Shown here in pieces: positions 49,214 through 58,531 of a stretch of DNA of 64,000 bases. Every line of letters begins with the position of its first letter. Position 1 is the stretch's first letter. The notes under the pieces are model-generated. The model did not search any database, was not told the origin of the DNA, and saw only the letters and a program-made list of their open reading frames with translations. Origin of the DNA: SAR86 cluster bacterium AG-390-O18. Its GTDB lineage: Bacteria > Pseudomonadota > Gammaproteobacteria > Magnimaribacterales > AG-339-G14. The stretch is taken from NCBI GenBank assembly GCA_003279605.1, contig QCHF01000002.1, forward strand, positions 128,529 to 192,528. Reading direction: 5' to 3'. The position numbers and the translations under genes were made by a program.

Positions 49214-50564
49214 TTTTTTGCCACTAATTCTTTTTGCATTAGTTTGTATTTTTTTACTTTTTGGTTTCCCTGTTGCTTTTACTTTGGCTGGGGTTTCAAT
49301 AATTTTTGCATTGATAACAAGTTTTTTTGGTATTTTTGATTTATTTCTTTTAGAAACCCTGCCAAATCGGATTTTTGGCGTGATGACGAACTCTACTTTG
49401 ATCGCAGTTCCTTTATTTATTTTTATGGGGGTATTATTGGAAAAATCGAAAGTTGCTGAAGAACTCCTGCTTAAAATGTCTGCTTTTTTTTCTGGTTTTA
49501 GAGGTGGACTAGGTTTATCAGTAATTTTTGTTGGAGCTTTGCTCGCGGCCAGTACAGGTATTGTTGGAGCTACAGTTATTGCGATGGGTTTGATTTCTTT
49601 GCCTGCATTTTTAAAACAAGGATATCCTCACGATCTTTCTACTGGCTTAATTTCTGCTACCGGTACTTTAGGGCAAATTATCCCTCCTTCTATTGCCTTG
49701 GTTATTTTAGGAGATGTGCTGTCTTCGGCTTATCAGCAATCGCAACTTAGTCAAGGTATTTTCACTGCTAAAACAATTTCTGTAGGAGATCTATTCTTGG
49801 CAGCTATAGTTCCTGGATTAATTTTGCTTTGTTTTTATGCAATTTATTTTCTTTTTAAATCAAGAAACTTGGAACTTATCTCAAATGATGAGCAAAGCTC
49901 AATAGAAGCTATTGATTTAATAAAAGTCATTGCCCCGCCATTTATTTTGATCATAACTGTTTTGGGCAGCATTATTTTTGGAATTGCTTCTCCTACAGAG
50001 GCTTCTGGCTTAGGTGCTTTAGGAGCAATTCTGATTGCAATCCTAAATAATAAATTAAATTTTCAGACTTTAGCTGAGACTGTAAAGCAATCAGCCGCCA
50101 TCACCTCGATGGTTTTTATTATTTTAATTGGAGCTTCAGTTTTTTCTCTGGTTTTTAGAGGCTTGGGGGGAGAAGAACTCATCGAGCAAATATTTAACTC
50201 TGTTCCAGGAGGCCTTTTCGGTTCAATGGTTTTAGTTATGGCTTTAATTTTTTTGTTGGGCTTTATCCTAGACTTCATCGAAATAAGTTTTGTCATAGTA
50301 CCAATTGTAGGGCCAGTACTGATGGCCATGGGGGCAGATCCAATTTGGCTTGGCATTATGATTGCAATCAATTTACAAACTTCTTTTTTAACTCCGCCAT
50401 TTGGTTTTGCTTTGTTTTATCTGAGAGGTGTTGCACCAGAAAACATCAAGACAATTTCTTTATATAAAGGAGTGATACCATTTATAGTGATTCAACTAAG
50501 TCTTTTGATTTTATTAGCCATTTTTCCAACAATCGTAACTTTTTTACCAAGTTATTTATATTAA
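49206..50564 (+). CDS. TRAP transporter large permease (DctM-like)
   Basis: FPVAFTLAGVSIIFAL, LGQIIPPSIALVILGD, LQTSFLTPPFGFALFYLRGV. Confidence 0.95.
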   Translation: MIDFLPLILFALVCIFLLFGFPVAFTLAGVSIIFALITSFFGIFDLFLLETLPNRIFGVMTNSTLIAVPLFIFMGVLLEKSKVAEELLLKMSAFFSGFRGGLGLSVIFVGALLAASTGIVGATVIAMGLISLPAFLKQGYPHDLSTGLISATGTLGQIIPPSIALVILGDVLSSAYQQSQLSQGIFTAKTISVGDLFLAAIVPGLILLCFYAIYFLFKSRNLELISNDEQSSIEAIDLIKVIAPPFILIITVLGSIIFGIASPTEASGLGALGAILIAILNNKLNFQTLAETVKQSAAITSMVFIILIGASVFSLVFRGLGGEELIEQIFNSVPGGLFGSMVLVMALIFLLGFILDFIEISFVIVPIVGPVLMAMGADPIWLGIMIAINLQTSFLTPPFGFALFYLRGVAPENIKTISLYKGVIPFIVIQLSLLILLAIFPTIVTFLPSYLY

Positions 50565-50852
50565 ATGAACAACAAACATCTGGTTAACTTGGGATATTTC
50601 TTCATATGGGGAGATTTTTTATTAGTTATATTTTTTGTTCATTCTTTATTTGTAAGTCCAATTACCGTTGAGATGTATTTTTCTAAGTATCTGCAGATAG
50701 CCTTGTATTTATTTAATTGGATTAAAACTTGGGGAGGATTTTTTGATTGGTGGGTGGGAGTAATTTATACCTGGCCAGCAGCACTAATTTTCTTTATCAG
50801 ATATTTTATTACAACCTCGATAGGTATTTGGTTGGTAAGAAAATACAGTTAG
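50565..50852 (+). CDS. Small membrane protein cotranscribed with TRAP permeases
   Basis: 95 aa hydrophobic ORF starting directly after dctM stop. Confidence 0.7.
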   Translation: MNNKHLVNLGYFFIWGDFLLVIFFVHSLFVSPITVEMYFSKYLQIALYLFNWIKTWGGFFDWWVGVIYTWPAALIFFIRYFITTSIGIWLVRKYS

Positions 50853-51958
50853 TTTAGTTCCCTCATTTCATACACTGCTTTTTCAGAAATTTTATGATAT
50901 TCGGAAACATTCTTTTTGAAATTTTCTTGAGACTCGAATATTCTCTTTGATAATGGATCTTCAACAATTAACTCTTCTAAAAGTTTAGAAGTAATTTCTT
51001 TAAATTTTTTTAAAACATCTTCAGGAAGTCTTTTTAGTATCACTCCATGAGTATTTACCAATGTTTCCAAGGCTTGATTATTCCTTGCAGTGTATTCATC
51101 CAGCATATCTTGATTTACTGCTCTACTTGCAGTTCTTACTATTTCTTGAAGATCAGAAGGTAAAGAAGCAAAAGCTTCTTTATTGATAATCACTTCTAAA
51201 GTGGGACCTGGTTCATGCCACCCTGGATAGTAATAATATTTTGCTGCTTGGTGTAATCCAAAGGTCTGATCATTATATGGACCAATCCATTCTGCAGCAT
51301 CTATAACTCCTGTTTGAAGGTTAGTGAAGATTTCGCTGCCAGGCATTAAGACTGCTTCTCCACCTGCCTCTGTCCAAACTTTCCCAGCCAAGCCTGGAAT
51401 TCTCATTCTGGTTCCTTTTATATCCTCTAGAGAATTTATTTCTTTATTAAACCAGCCTGCCATTTGCACGCCAGTATTACCGCCTGCCAAAGGAATCAAA
51501 TTGAATTTATCATAAGCTTCCTCCCATAGTTCTAACCCGCCTCCATAATGGAGCCAAGCATTCATCTCTTGAGCGTTTAAACCAAAAGGCAAAGCAGTAA
51601 AAAATTGTGCCGAGGGAGCTTTTCCAATCCAGTAATAAGATGCTCCGTGACCAATCTCAACTGTGCCTCGAGAAACCGCATCAAAAACCTCTAAAGCAGG
51701 AACGAGCTCTCCACTGCCATAAACTTTTATTTGCAGTCTGCCTGCTGACATTTTATTAACTAATTTTGAAATATTTTCAGCTGCCAAGCCAACGCCGGGA
51801 TAATTCTTTGGCCAAGTAGTTACCATGCGCCAAGTGAATTTCTTTTCGGATTCTTTGAATGCAGTATTTACTTCTTCTTGCTCACATGCGATGAAGAAAG
51901 TTAATACAAAAATTAAAACTAAACTTTTTTTAAATTTGCGAAACTTAAAACCAGCCAT
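50849..51958 (-). CDS. TRAP transporter substrate-binding protein (DctP family)
   Basis: Lipobox FFIACEQ; FTWRMVTTWPKNYPGVGLAAENISKLVNKMSAGRLQIKVYGSGELVPALEVFDAVSRGTVEIGHGASYYWIGK. Confidence 0.95.
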   Translation of the reverse strand: MAGFKFRKFKKSLVLIFVLTFFIACEQEEVNTAFKESEKKFTWRMVTTWPKNYPGVGLAAENISKLVNKMSAGRLQIKVYGSGELVPALEVFDAVSRGTVEIGHGASYYWIGKAPSAQFFTALPFGLNAQEMNAWLHYGGGLELWEEAYDKFNLIPLAGGNTGVQMAGWFNKEINSLEDIKGTRMRIPGLAGKVWTEAGGEAVLMPGSEIFTNLQTGVIDAAEWIGPYNDQTFGLHQAAKYYYYPGWHEPGPTLEVIINKEAFASLPSDLQEIVRTASRAVNQDMLDEYTARNNQALETLVNTHGVILKRLPEDVLKKFKEITSKLLEELIVEDPLSKRIFESQENFKKNVSEYHKISEKAVYEMRELN

Positions 51959-54084
51959 TTTATTCCTTCTTTTGTGAAATTAACTTCAACTCTAGCATTG
52001 GCACCCTCTCCTTCATAGTTAAGAATGGTTCCTTCACCAAATACATCGTGAGTTACCAAGTCACCCAAAGAAAACTCTTCGCCTTTAAACTCAGTGCCGC
52101 CTACAATTTTGGGAACAAAGCCTTTTGCACTTGGTGTTTCTGATGACATTCTGATTTCGTACTTCAATTCATCGGGGATTTCTTTTAAAAACCTAGATAT
52201 TGGGCTGAAACTTTCCATGCCATACATATTTCTTACTTCTGCATATGTTAAATAAAGCCTTTCCATTGCTCTGGTAATGCCGACGTAACAGAGCCTTCGT
52301 TCTTCTGCCAACTGCCTTGGATCTTCTAAAGATCTTTTGTGAGGAAATAAACCTTCTTCACATCCAACAATAAAGACCAATGGGAACTCTAAACCTTTCG
52401 CTGAATGAAGAGTCATCATTTGTATTGCATCTTCATCAATATCTGCTTGGTTTTCACCTGCATCTAAAGAAGCTTGATCAAGAAATATCTCCAATTCATT
52501 TCTATCATCGTCAGCATCTTCTCCTATGGGATTGAAACCAGAAGCAGCAGAAACAAGTTCCTCTAAGTTCTCTTTTCTTGATCTACCTTTCTCTCCAGGC
52601 TCTTTAGCATGAAAATCTTTTAAACCTGTATTATTTATAATTTCATCAAAAATATCTCCCAGGCCTTTATTTTCAGTATCAATTTTTAGCTGAGAAATTA
52701 TTTCGAGGAAATGAGATAAAGCTTTAGAAGATTTCTTTAAATTATCTTTAGAAATAGATTCTGCTGCTTTCCATAAAGATACATTTTCAGCCCTTGCATG
52801 TTCACGCACGCTATCTAAGGTTTTAGCGCCAATGCCTCTTGTAGGTACATTTACTATTCGTTCAAAAGCTGCGTCATTATCAAAATCTACGAGTAATTTT
52901 GAGTAACTAAGAGCATTTTTAATCTCCATTCTTTCATAGAACCTCACGCCGCCATAAATTCTATAAGGCAACTCGGCCCTTAAAATACTATCCTCCAAAA
53001 CACGGGATTGGGCATTTGATCTATACAAAATTGCTACATCATTAAGAGACCTTCCCTCGTCAATCCAGTTTTTTATAATATCGACAATAAAACTTGCCTC
53101 GTCTCTTTCGTTGAATGCACGATAAATTTTTAAAGGCTCTCCTTCTTTATTCTCAGACCAAAGTTTTTTGCCTAATCTTTCGGGGTTATTTGAAATAACT
53201 GCATTAGCAGAGGAAAGAATATTTTTTGTGGATCTATAATTTTGCTCAAGCTTAATGGTTTTCACTTTCTTAAAATCTTTTTGGAACCTTTTGATGTTTG
53301 CACTTTTTGCCCCTCTCCAGCTATAAATTGATTGATCATCATCTCCAACAACTGTCATAAAACTTTTTTTACCTAAGAGTTTTTTTAATAAAAGATATTG
53401 AATTTCATTGGTATCTTGAAATTCATCAACCAGAATATGCTCAAACCTATTCTGATAGTGCTCTAAAATTGCCTTATTGTTGGAAAGAAGTTCAAAAGAC
53501 CGCAAGAGGATTTCAGAAAAATCAACCAGCCCTTCTTGGTCACAAACTTTTTGGTACTCGTTCATGATATCCACCATTTTTTCTTCAACAAAAGAGGCCC
53601 CGGACTTTATTTTTGCTTTTCTTCTGCCTTCTTCTTTCTGATTATTAATAAACCATTGTGCTTGAGAGGGCTGCCAGGTTGCATCATCTAATTCTAGAGA
53701 TTTTATGACTCTCTTTATCACCCTATTCTGATCTTCCGAATCTAAAATAGAAAAGCTTCTTGGTAATCCTGCTTCTTCCCAATGTCTTCTTAACATCCTA
53801 TGAAATAAAGAGTGAAAAGTTCCACACCACATCTGATTGAGTTGCTCACCAAGAATGTTTTCTATTCGACCTCTCATTTCTTTTGCTGCTTTGTTGGTGA
53901 AGGTAACAGTTAATAAAGACATAGGGTTCAGGTTATGAACCTTACACAACCAAGCAACCTTATGCGTGATAACTCGGGTTTTTCCAGAGCCAGCTCCTGC
54001 AAGAATCAAAGAGAATTGAGATTCGTTTGATACGGCTTCCCTCTGCGGAGAATTTAAATCATCCAATATATAAGATACATCCAT
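51919..54084 (-). CDS. uvrD: DNA helicase II UvrD
   Basis: LNSPQREAVSNESQFSLILAGAGSGKTRVITHKVAWL, VVGDDDQSIYSWRGA, MTLHSAKGLEFPLVFIVGCEEGLFPH. Confidence 0.94.
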   Translation of the reverse strand: MDVSYILDDLNSPQREAVSNESQFSLILAGAGSGKTRVITHKVAWLCKVHNLNPMSLLTVTFTNKAAKEMRGRIENILGEQLNQMWCGTFHSLFHRMLRRHWEEAGLPRSFSILDSEDQNRVIKRVIKSLELDDATWQPSQAQWFINNQKEEGRRKAKIKSGASFVEEKMVDIMNEYQKVCDQEGLVDFSEILLRSFELLSNNKAILEHYQNRFEHILVDEFQDTNEIQYLLLKKLLGKKSFMTVVGDDDQSIYSWRGAKSANIKRFQKDFKKVKTIKLEQNYRSTKNILSSANAVISNNPERLGKKLWSENKEGEPLKIYRAFNERDEASFIVDIIKNWIDEGRSLNDVAILYRSNAQSRVLEDSILRAELPYRIYGGVRFYERMEIKNALSYSKLLVDFDNDAAFERIVNVPTRGIGAKTLDSVREHARAENVSLWKAAESISKDNLKKSSKALSHFLEIISQLKIDTENKGLGDIFDEIINNTGLKDFHAKEPGEKGRSRKENLEELVSAASGFNPIGEDADDDRNELEIFLDQASLDAGENQADIDEDAIQMMTLHSAKGLEFPLVFIVGCEEGLFPHKRSLEDPRQLAEERRLCYVGITRAMERLYLTYAEVRNMYGMESFSPISRFLKEIPDELKYEIRMSSETPSAKGFVPKIVGGTEFKGEEFSLGDLVTHDVFGEGTILNYEGEGANARVEVNFTKEGIKWLVLSFANLKKV

Positions 54085-54131
54085 ATATTTTTATTTTAAG
54101 CTAAAGTAGATTCTTTATATAAATAACATTT

Positions 54132-54716
54132 ATGAAAGATTTTGAAAACTCTTTAGATACCATGCTTGAAAAAGCTTTTAAGACTATTTCTAATGGAGTA
54201 GAAAATACTAAAAGTTACTTTCACACCCCGACTGTTTGTACTTTTGAGGGGCAAGATATTTCAGCAAGAACTGTTGTGCTCAGAGAGTTTAATGAACAAG
54301 AAAGAATTTTAAGATTCCATACAGATCAAAGATCGCCAAAAATTTTTCAAATTAGAGAAAATAACATCGCTACGGTTCATGCATATGATCAAGAAGAAAA
54401 AATCCAGATTAGATTAAAAGGAAGTATCGAAATTCATCATCAAGATTCCATAACTAAAAATGCTTGGAAAAATACTAGGGAAATGTCCAAAGAATGTTAT
54501 TCAGTTAAAGACTCTCCTAGTAAAGAAATAGATAATCCAGTTGAATTCGATATTGATAAGAATCAAATCGACAGAGAAATGGGATATGAAAACTTTGCAG
54601 TTAATCTTTTTACATTTCAATACCTTGAAATCCTGTATTTAAAAAGATCAGGTCACAGAAGAGCTATGTTTAAGTGGGACAATGATGAAATAAAAAAGAA
54701 TTGGTTGATACCTTAA
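54132..54716 (+). CDS. Pyridoxamine 5'-phosphate oxidase family protein
   Basis: TVCTFEGQDISARTVVLREFNEQERILRFHTDQRSPKIFQI; C-terminal HRRAMFKWD. Confidence 0.8.
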   Translation: MKDFENSLDTMLEKAFKTISNGVENTKSYFHTPTVCTFEGQDISARTVVLREFNEQERILRFHTDQRSPKIFQIRENNIATVHAYDQEEKIQIRLKGSIEIHHQDSITKNAWKNTREMSKECYSVKDSPSKEIDNPVEFDIDKNQIDREMGYENFAVNLFTFQYLEILYLKRSGHRRAMFKWDNDEIKKNWLIP

Positions 54717-55054
54717 TTTACAGTGTTAGATAAAACTAAAATAACTCCAGTTACGATCAAAAGGATTCCAAAAGAAACAAGTAAAGAGGGAAATTCTTGA
54801 TATTTGATTGCACCTAATATTGCTATTAAGACAATTCCTACTCCAGACCAAATTGCATATGCAACTGAAACTGATATATGTTGAAAGGTTAAAGACAAAA
54901 AATAAAAACTTGTAGCATAGCTAAAAACAACTACAAGATTGGGAATCATTTTTGTGAAGCCATCTGTATCTCTTAAAAAAAGAGTCCCAACAACCTCTAA
55001 AATGATTGCTAAAAAGAGAAAGGTATAAGGCAAAACCATAATTCTTTGAATCAA
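54713..55054 (-). CDS. Small multidrug resistance (SMR) family transporter
   Basis: AIILEVVGTLFLRDTDGFTK...SVAYAIWSGVGIVLIAILGAIKYQE. Confidence 0.93.
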   Translation of the reverse strand: MIQRIMVLPYTFLFLAIILEVVGTLFLRDTDGFTKMIPNLVVVFSYATSFYFLSLTFQHISVSVAYAIWSGVGIVLIAILGAIKYQEFPSLLVSFGILLIVTGVILVLSNTVN

Positions 55055-55130
55055 TTGTAATCAAAAAATTTAAAACTACCATGAAAAGTTAAGCTATTTA
55101 TTTTCTTATATTTCAAGTTAAAATCACTAT

Positions 55131-55889
55131 ATGAGTAAACATAATGCTTTAAACATGTTGGGTAGATCTGGTAATCCTACACTGAGTGACGCCACTTTTT
55201 CCGATTTTGAAAAAATAGATCAAAAAACCATGACTTTGCAGGGAACTGTCAATAAGGTTGGCATTCTCTTAGCTCTTGTTGTGCTCAGTGCTGCTTACAC
55301 TTGGAACATTTATTTTGTTACTGGCAGTCCTGGAGCATTGATGCCAATCGGGCTTTTTGGCGGCATGATTTTTGCGCTTATTACCATTTTCAAAAAAAAC
55401 TGGGCGATGTACACCGCGCCCATTTATGCCATATTAGAAGGTTTCTTTTTAGGTGGAATTTCTGCCATTTTTGAAAGTCAGTATCCAGGAATTGTGATTC
55501 AAGCAACCGGATTAACTTTTGGTACTTTGGCTTCTTTATTGGTGCTTTATAAAACGGGAATAATAAAACCTACTGAGAACTTCAGACTTATGGTGGTATC
55601 AGCTACTATGGGAATTGCCTTACTGTATGTGGTTAGCTTCATCATGAGTATGTTTGGCACTGGAATCGGCTTTATTCACGACAATGGTATTTTTGGTATT
55701 GGATTTAGCCTTTTTGTTGTGGGTATTGCAGCTTTGAATTTAGTTCTAGACTTTGATTTTATTGAGGAAGGATCTGAAAAAAATGCTCCCAAATATATGG
55801 AGTGGTTCGGTGCCTTTGCATTAATGGTTACTCTGATTTGGCTTTACCTGGAAATGCTTAGACTGCTTGCAAAGCTAAGAAGCAGATAG
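55131..55889 (+). CDS. Bax inhibitor-1/YccA family membrane protein
   Basis: APIYAILEGFFLGGISAIFESQYPGIVIQATGLTFGT...LDFDFIEEGSEKNAPKYMEWFGAFALMVTLIWLYLEMLRLL. Confidence 0.93.
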   Translation: MSKHNALNMLGRSGNPTLSDATFSDFEKIDQKTMTLQGTVNKVGILLALVVLSAAYTWNIYFVTGSPGALMPIGLFGGMIFALITIFKKNWAMYTAPIYAILEGFFLGGISAIFESQYPGIVIQATGLTFGTLASLLVLYKTGIIKPTENFRLMVVSATMGIALLYVVSFIMSMFGTGIGFIHDNGIFGIGFSLFVVGIAALNLVLDFDFIEEGSEKNAPKYMEWFGAFALMVTLIWLYLEMLRLLAKLRSR

Positions 55890-55890
55890 C

Positions 55891-56100
55891 GTGTCTCTGA
55901 CAAATATCTTTTTTTTACTCCTTACGATTGTCTCACTTGCAGTATTCTTTTTTTTTGGTCGCTTTAGAGCATCAGAAAAACAACTAAATAGAACAGACCG
56001 CATTGATTGGTCTAATAGAAGATATGATTTTCTAAAATACTTCCTGCTTATTCTTTTTTTGGCGGTAGGTATAGCGTTTTTGATCAAAACTTTCGCCTAG
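55891..56100 (+). CDS. Small membrane protein, unknown
   Basis: 69 aa, two TM, between YccA-like and nadB genes. Confidence 0.55.
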   Translation: MSLTNIFFLLLTIVSLAVFFFFGRFRASEKQLNRTDRIDWSNRRYDFLKYFLLILFLAVGIAFLIKTFA

Positions 56101-56110
56101 AATAATTTTA

Positions 56111-57679
56111 ATGATTGATACCGAGGTTTTAATAATTGGTGGGGGTGCTGCTGGATTAACTGCAGCAATTGAACTAAGTCAGAATTACAAAGTATCTGTA
56201 ATTTCAAAAGAAACTATTGTTGATAGCTCTACTTGGTATGCACAGGGCGGAATAGCTGCAGTGATGGGGGAAAAAGATACGGTCGAAGAACACGTTGCTG
56301 ATACCTTGGAGGTTGGGGATGGAATTTGCAATGAGGATGCTGTTGCCCACTGCGTAAAGAACAGCAAATCAGCAATAGATTGGCTTATTGAGATGGGAGT
56401 TAACTTTACAATGACACAAGATGGAGAAAAATTGCATCTTACTCAAGAAGGCGGTCATTCAAATAGACGTGTTGCGCATTCTAAAGACACCACTGGCAAA
56501 GAAGTATCAAATTCTTTAATAGCCAGAGCAAGAAAAATAAAGAATATAAAAATTTATGAAAATCATCTTGCAGTTGATTTGATAACAAGTAATAGCTCTT
56601 CCCTAGGAGCTTACGTATTTGATAAGAAAAAAGAAGAAGTCATAACTTTTAAATCAAATGCAACAATTCTAGCTTCCGGAGGGGCAAGTAAAGTTTATTT
56701 GTATACAAGCAATCCAGATGGAACTAGTGGCGATGGTATGGCGCTGGCCTGGCGGGCTGGATGCGAATTATCTAATATGGAATTTAATCAGTTTCACCCA
56801 ACTTGTCTTTATCATCCAGAAGCAAAATCTTTTTTAATTAGTGAAGCTCTAAGAGGCGAAGGAGCTTATTTACTGAATCATGAAAATGAAAGATTCATGA
56901 AAAAATATCACAAAAAAAATGAATTAGCTCCAAGGGATGTCGTGGCGAGATCCATAGACGAAGAAATGAAAAAAACTGGTAAAGACTTTATGTTTCTAGA
57001 TATTAGCCATAAGCCAAAGAAAATGGTTTTAAAATCATTTCCAGCAATCCATAAAAAATGTTTGAGTTATGGATTTGATATCACAAAAGACAAAATACCC
57101 ATTGTTCCTGCAGCTCACTACACTTGTGGTGGTGTTAAGACAGGATTGTCAGGTGAAACAAACATAAAGAATCTCTATGCTATTGGAGAAACAGCATGTA
57201 CTGGGCTGCATGGTGCTAACAGAATGGCAAGCAACTCCCTATTAGAATGTGTTGTTTTTGCAAAGTCCGCAGCTTTGCACATCGAAAAGAATTTTAATGT
57301 AAACAAGAAAAAGCTTAAGGACTGGGATTCATCAAAGGTTATAAGATCAGGAGAAAATGTTCTCATCTCTCATAATTGGGACGAAACCAGAAGATTAATG
57401 TGGGACTATGTTGGAGTCGTCAGATCAAACGATCGGCTATTAAAAGCGAAAGAAAAAATAAAAATTATTCAAAATGAAGTAGAGAGTTTTTACAAAAACT
57501 TTGAATTGAATTCAGATTTCATTGAGTTGAGAAATTTGGTACTTGTTGCGAGATTGATTATAGAAAGCGCTATTTTGAGAAAAGAAAGCAGAGGTCTTCA
57601 CTACAACATAGATTTTCCAAATAAGATCAGAAGAGGATCTTCTTCAGTAATTTCAAAGAAAGAACTTAAAGTTGCTTGA
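56111..57679 (+). CDS. nadB: L-aspartate oxidase NadB
   Basis: EVLIIGGGAAGLTAAIELS, STWYAQGGIAAVMGEKDT, HLTQEGGHSNRRVAHSKDTTGKEV, VPAAHYTCGGVKT. Confidence 0.95.
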   Translation: MIDTEVLIIGGGAAGLTAAIELSQNYKVSVISKETIVDSSTWYAQGGIAAVMGEKDTVEEHVADTLEVGDGICNEDAVAHCVKNSKSAIDWLIEMGVNFTMTQDGEKLHLTQEGGHSNRRVAHSKDTTGKEVSNSLIARARKIKNIKIYENHLAVDLITSNSSSLGAYVFDKKKEEVITFKSNATILASGGASKVYLYTSNPDGTSGDGMALAWRAGCELSNMEFNQFHPTCLYHPEAKSFLISEALRGEGAYLLNHENERFMKKYHKKNELAPRDVVARSIDEEMKKTGKDFMFLDISHKPKKMVLKSFPAIHKKCLSYGFDITKDKIPIVPAAHYTCGGVKTGLSGETNIKNLYAIGETACTGLHGANRMASNSLLECVVFAKSAALHIEKNFNVNKKKLKDWDSSKVIRSGENVLISHNWDETRRLMWDYVGVVRSNDRLLKAKEKIKIIQNEVESFYKNFELNSDFIELRNLVLVARLIIESAILRKESRGLHYNIDFPNKIRRGSSSVISKKELKVA

Positions 57680-58064
57680 TTAAATCACGCATGGAAAGAA
57701 CTCCAACGAGTTTTTCTTCATCCATAACAGCAAGGTGACGAATCTGATTTTCCATCATAAGGTCAAGAGCATCCAGTTTAGTACATTGAGGTGTAACGCT
57801 AATAATATTTTTAGACATTATTTCTTTGACTTCATTTTTTAAGGCTTCTCTTCCTTTTTTTGCAATAAGCTCAATTACATCTCTTTCTGTAAGAATGCCT
57901 TCAAGATCTTGTGGATCATTTGTATCGGAACAATATACCAGTAGAGCTCCGATTCTGTTTTTATCCATTATTCTGCATGCATCTTCAATAGAAGAGTTTC
58001 TTGCAACAGCAAATATGTCCCAATATCTTTGGTTTAAAAGTAATGATTCTATGCTTTCAGACAT
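57666..58064 (-). CDS. CBS-domain pair protein
   Basis: DACRIMDKNRIGALLVYC...GILTERDVIELIAKKG; LDLMMENQIRHLAVMDEEKLVGVLSMRDLIKQL. Confidence 0.9.
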   Translation of the reverse strand: MSESIESLLLNQRYWDIFAVARNSSIEDACRIMDKNRIGALLVYCSDTNDPQDLEGILTERDVIELIAKKGREALKNEVKEIMSKNIISVTPQCTKLDALDLMMENQIRHLAVMDEEKLVGVLSMRDLIKQL

Positions 58065-58125
58065 ATAGTAAGGTGATTTATGGAGTTTTTTGTTTATAAT
58101 ACTTCAAATCTTAGGAGATTTAAAA

Positions 58126-58509
58126 ATGATATTTAAAAAAGGAATTAAATTATTGTCTCTATCTATTCTTTTCATGGGGTTAAGTTCCCTAATAATTGCT
58201 GATAAGGGCTTTATTACTGTCGAAGGAAAAAACATCGAAATGGATGTGGAAAGACAATATCAAGCACCTGCAAGCTATCCTAGAAAAGCTTTGAGACTTG
58301 CTAAAGAAGGTTATGTGATTGTTGAATTTGATGTCAGTGCAGACGGTGATGTGATAGATCCTTTCGTTTTGGAAGGTGAACCTGCCGGACTTTTTGATAG
58401 GGCAGCAATGAAATCTATCAGAAAATGGATTTACCAGCCGCCAATCTATGAAGGCGTGCCTGTCCAAGTAAATGATGTGCAAGTTAAATTATCTTTTCGA
58501 GTTCAATAA
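58126..58509 (+). CDS. Stand-alone TonB C-terminal domain protein
   Basis: Signal peptide MIFKKGIKLLSLSILFMGLSSLIIA, then TonB_C: YPRKALRLAKEGYVIVEFDVSADGDVIDPFVLEGEPAGLFDRAAMKSIRKWIYQP; RBS TTAGGAG upstream of ATG 58126. Confidence 0.85.
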   Translation: MIFKKGIKLLSLSILFMGLSSLIIADKGFITVEGKNIEMDVERQYQAPASYPRKALRLAKEGYVIVEFDVSADGDVIDPFVLEGEPAGLFDRAAMKSIRKWIYQPPIYEGVPVQVNDVQVKLSFRVQ

Positions 58510-58531
58510 GATTTTCAATTTTTGCGCGTAA

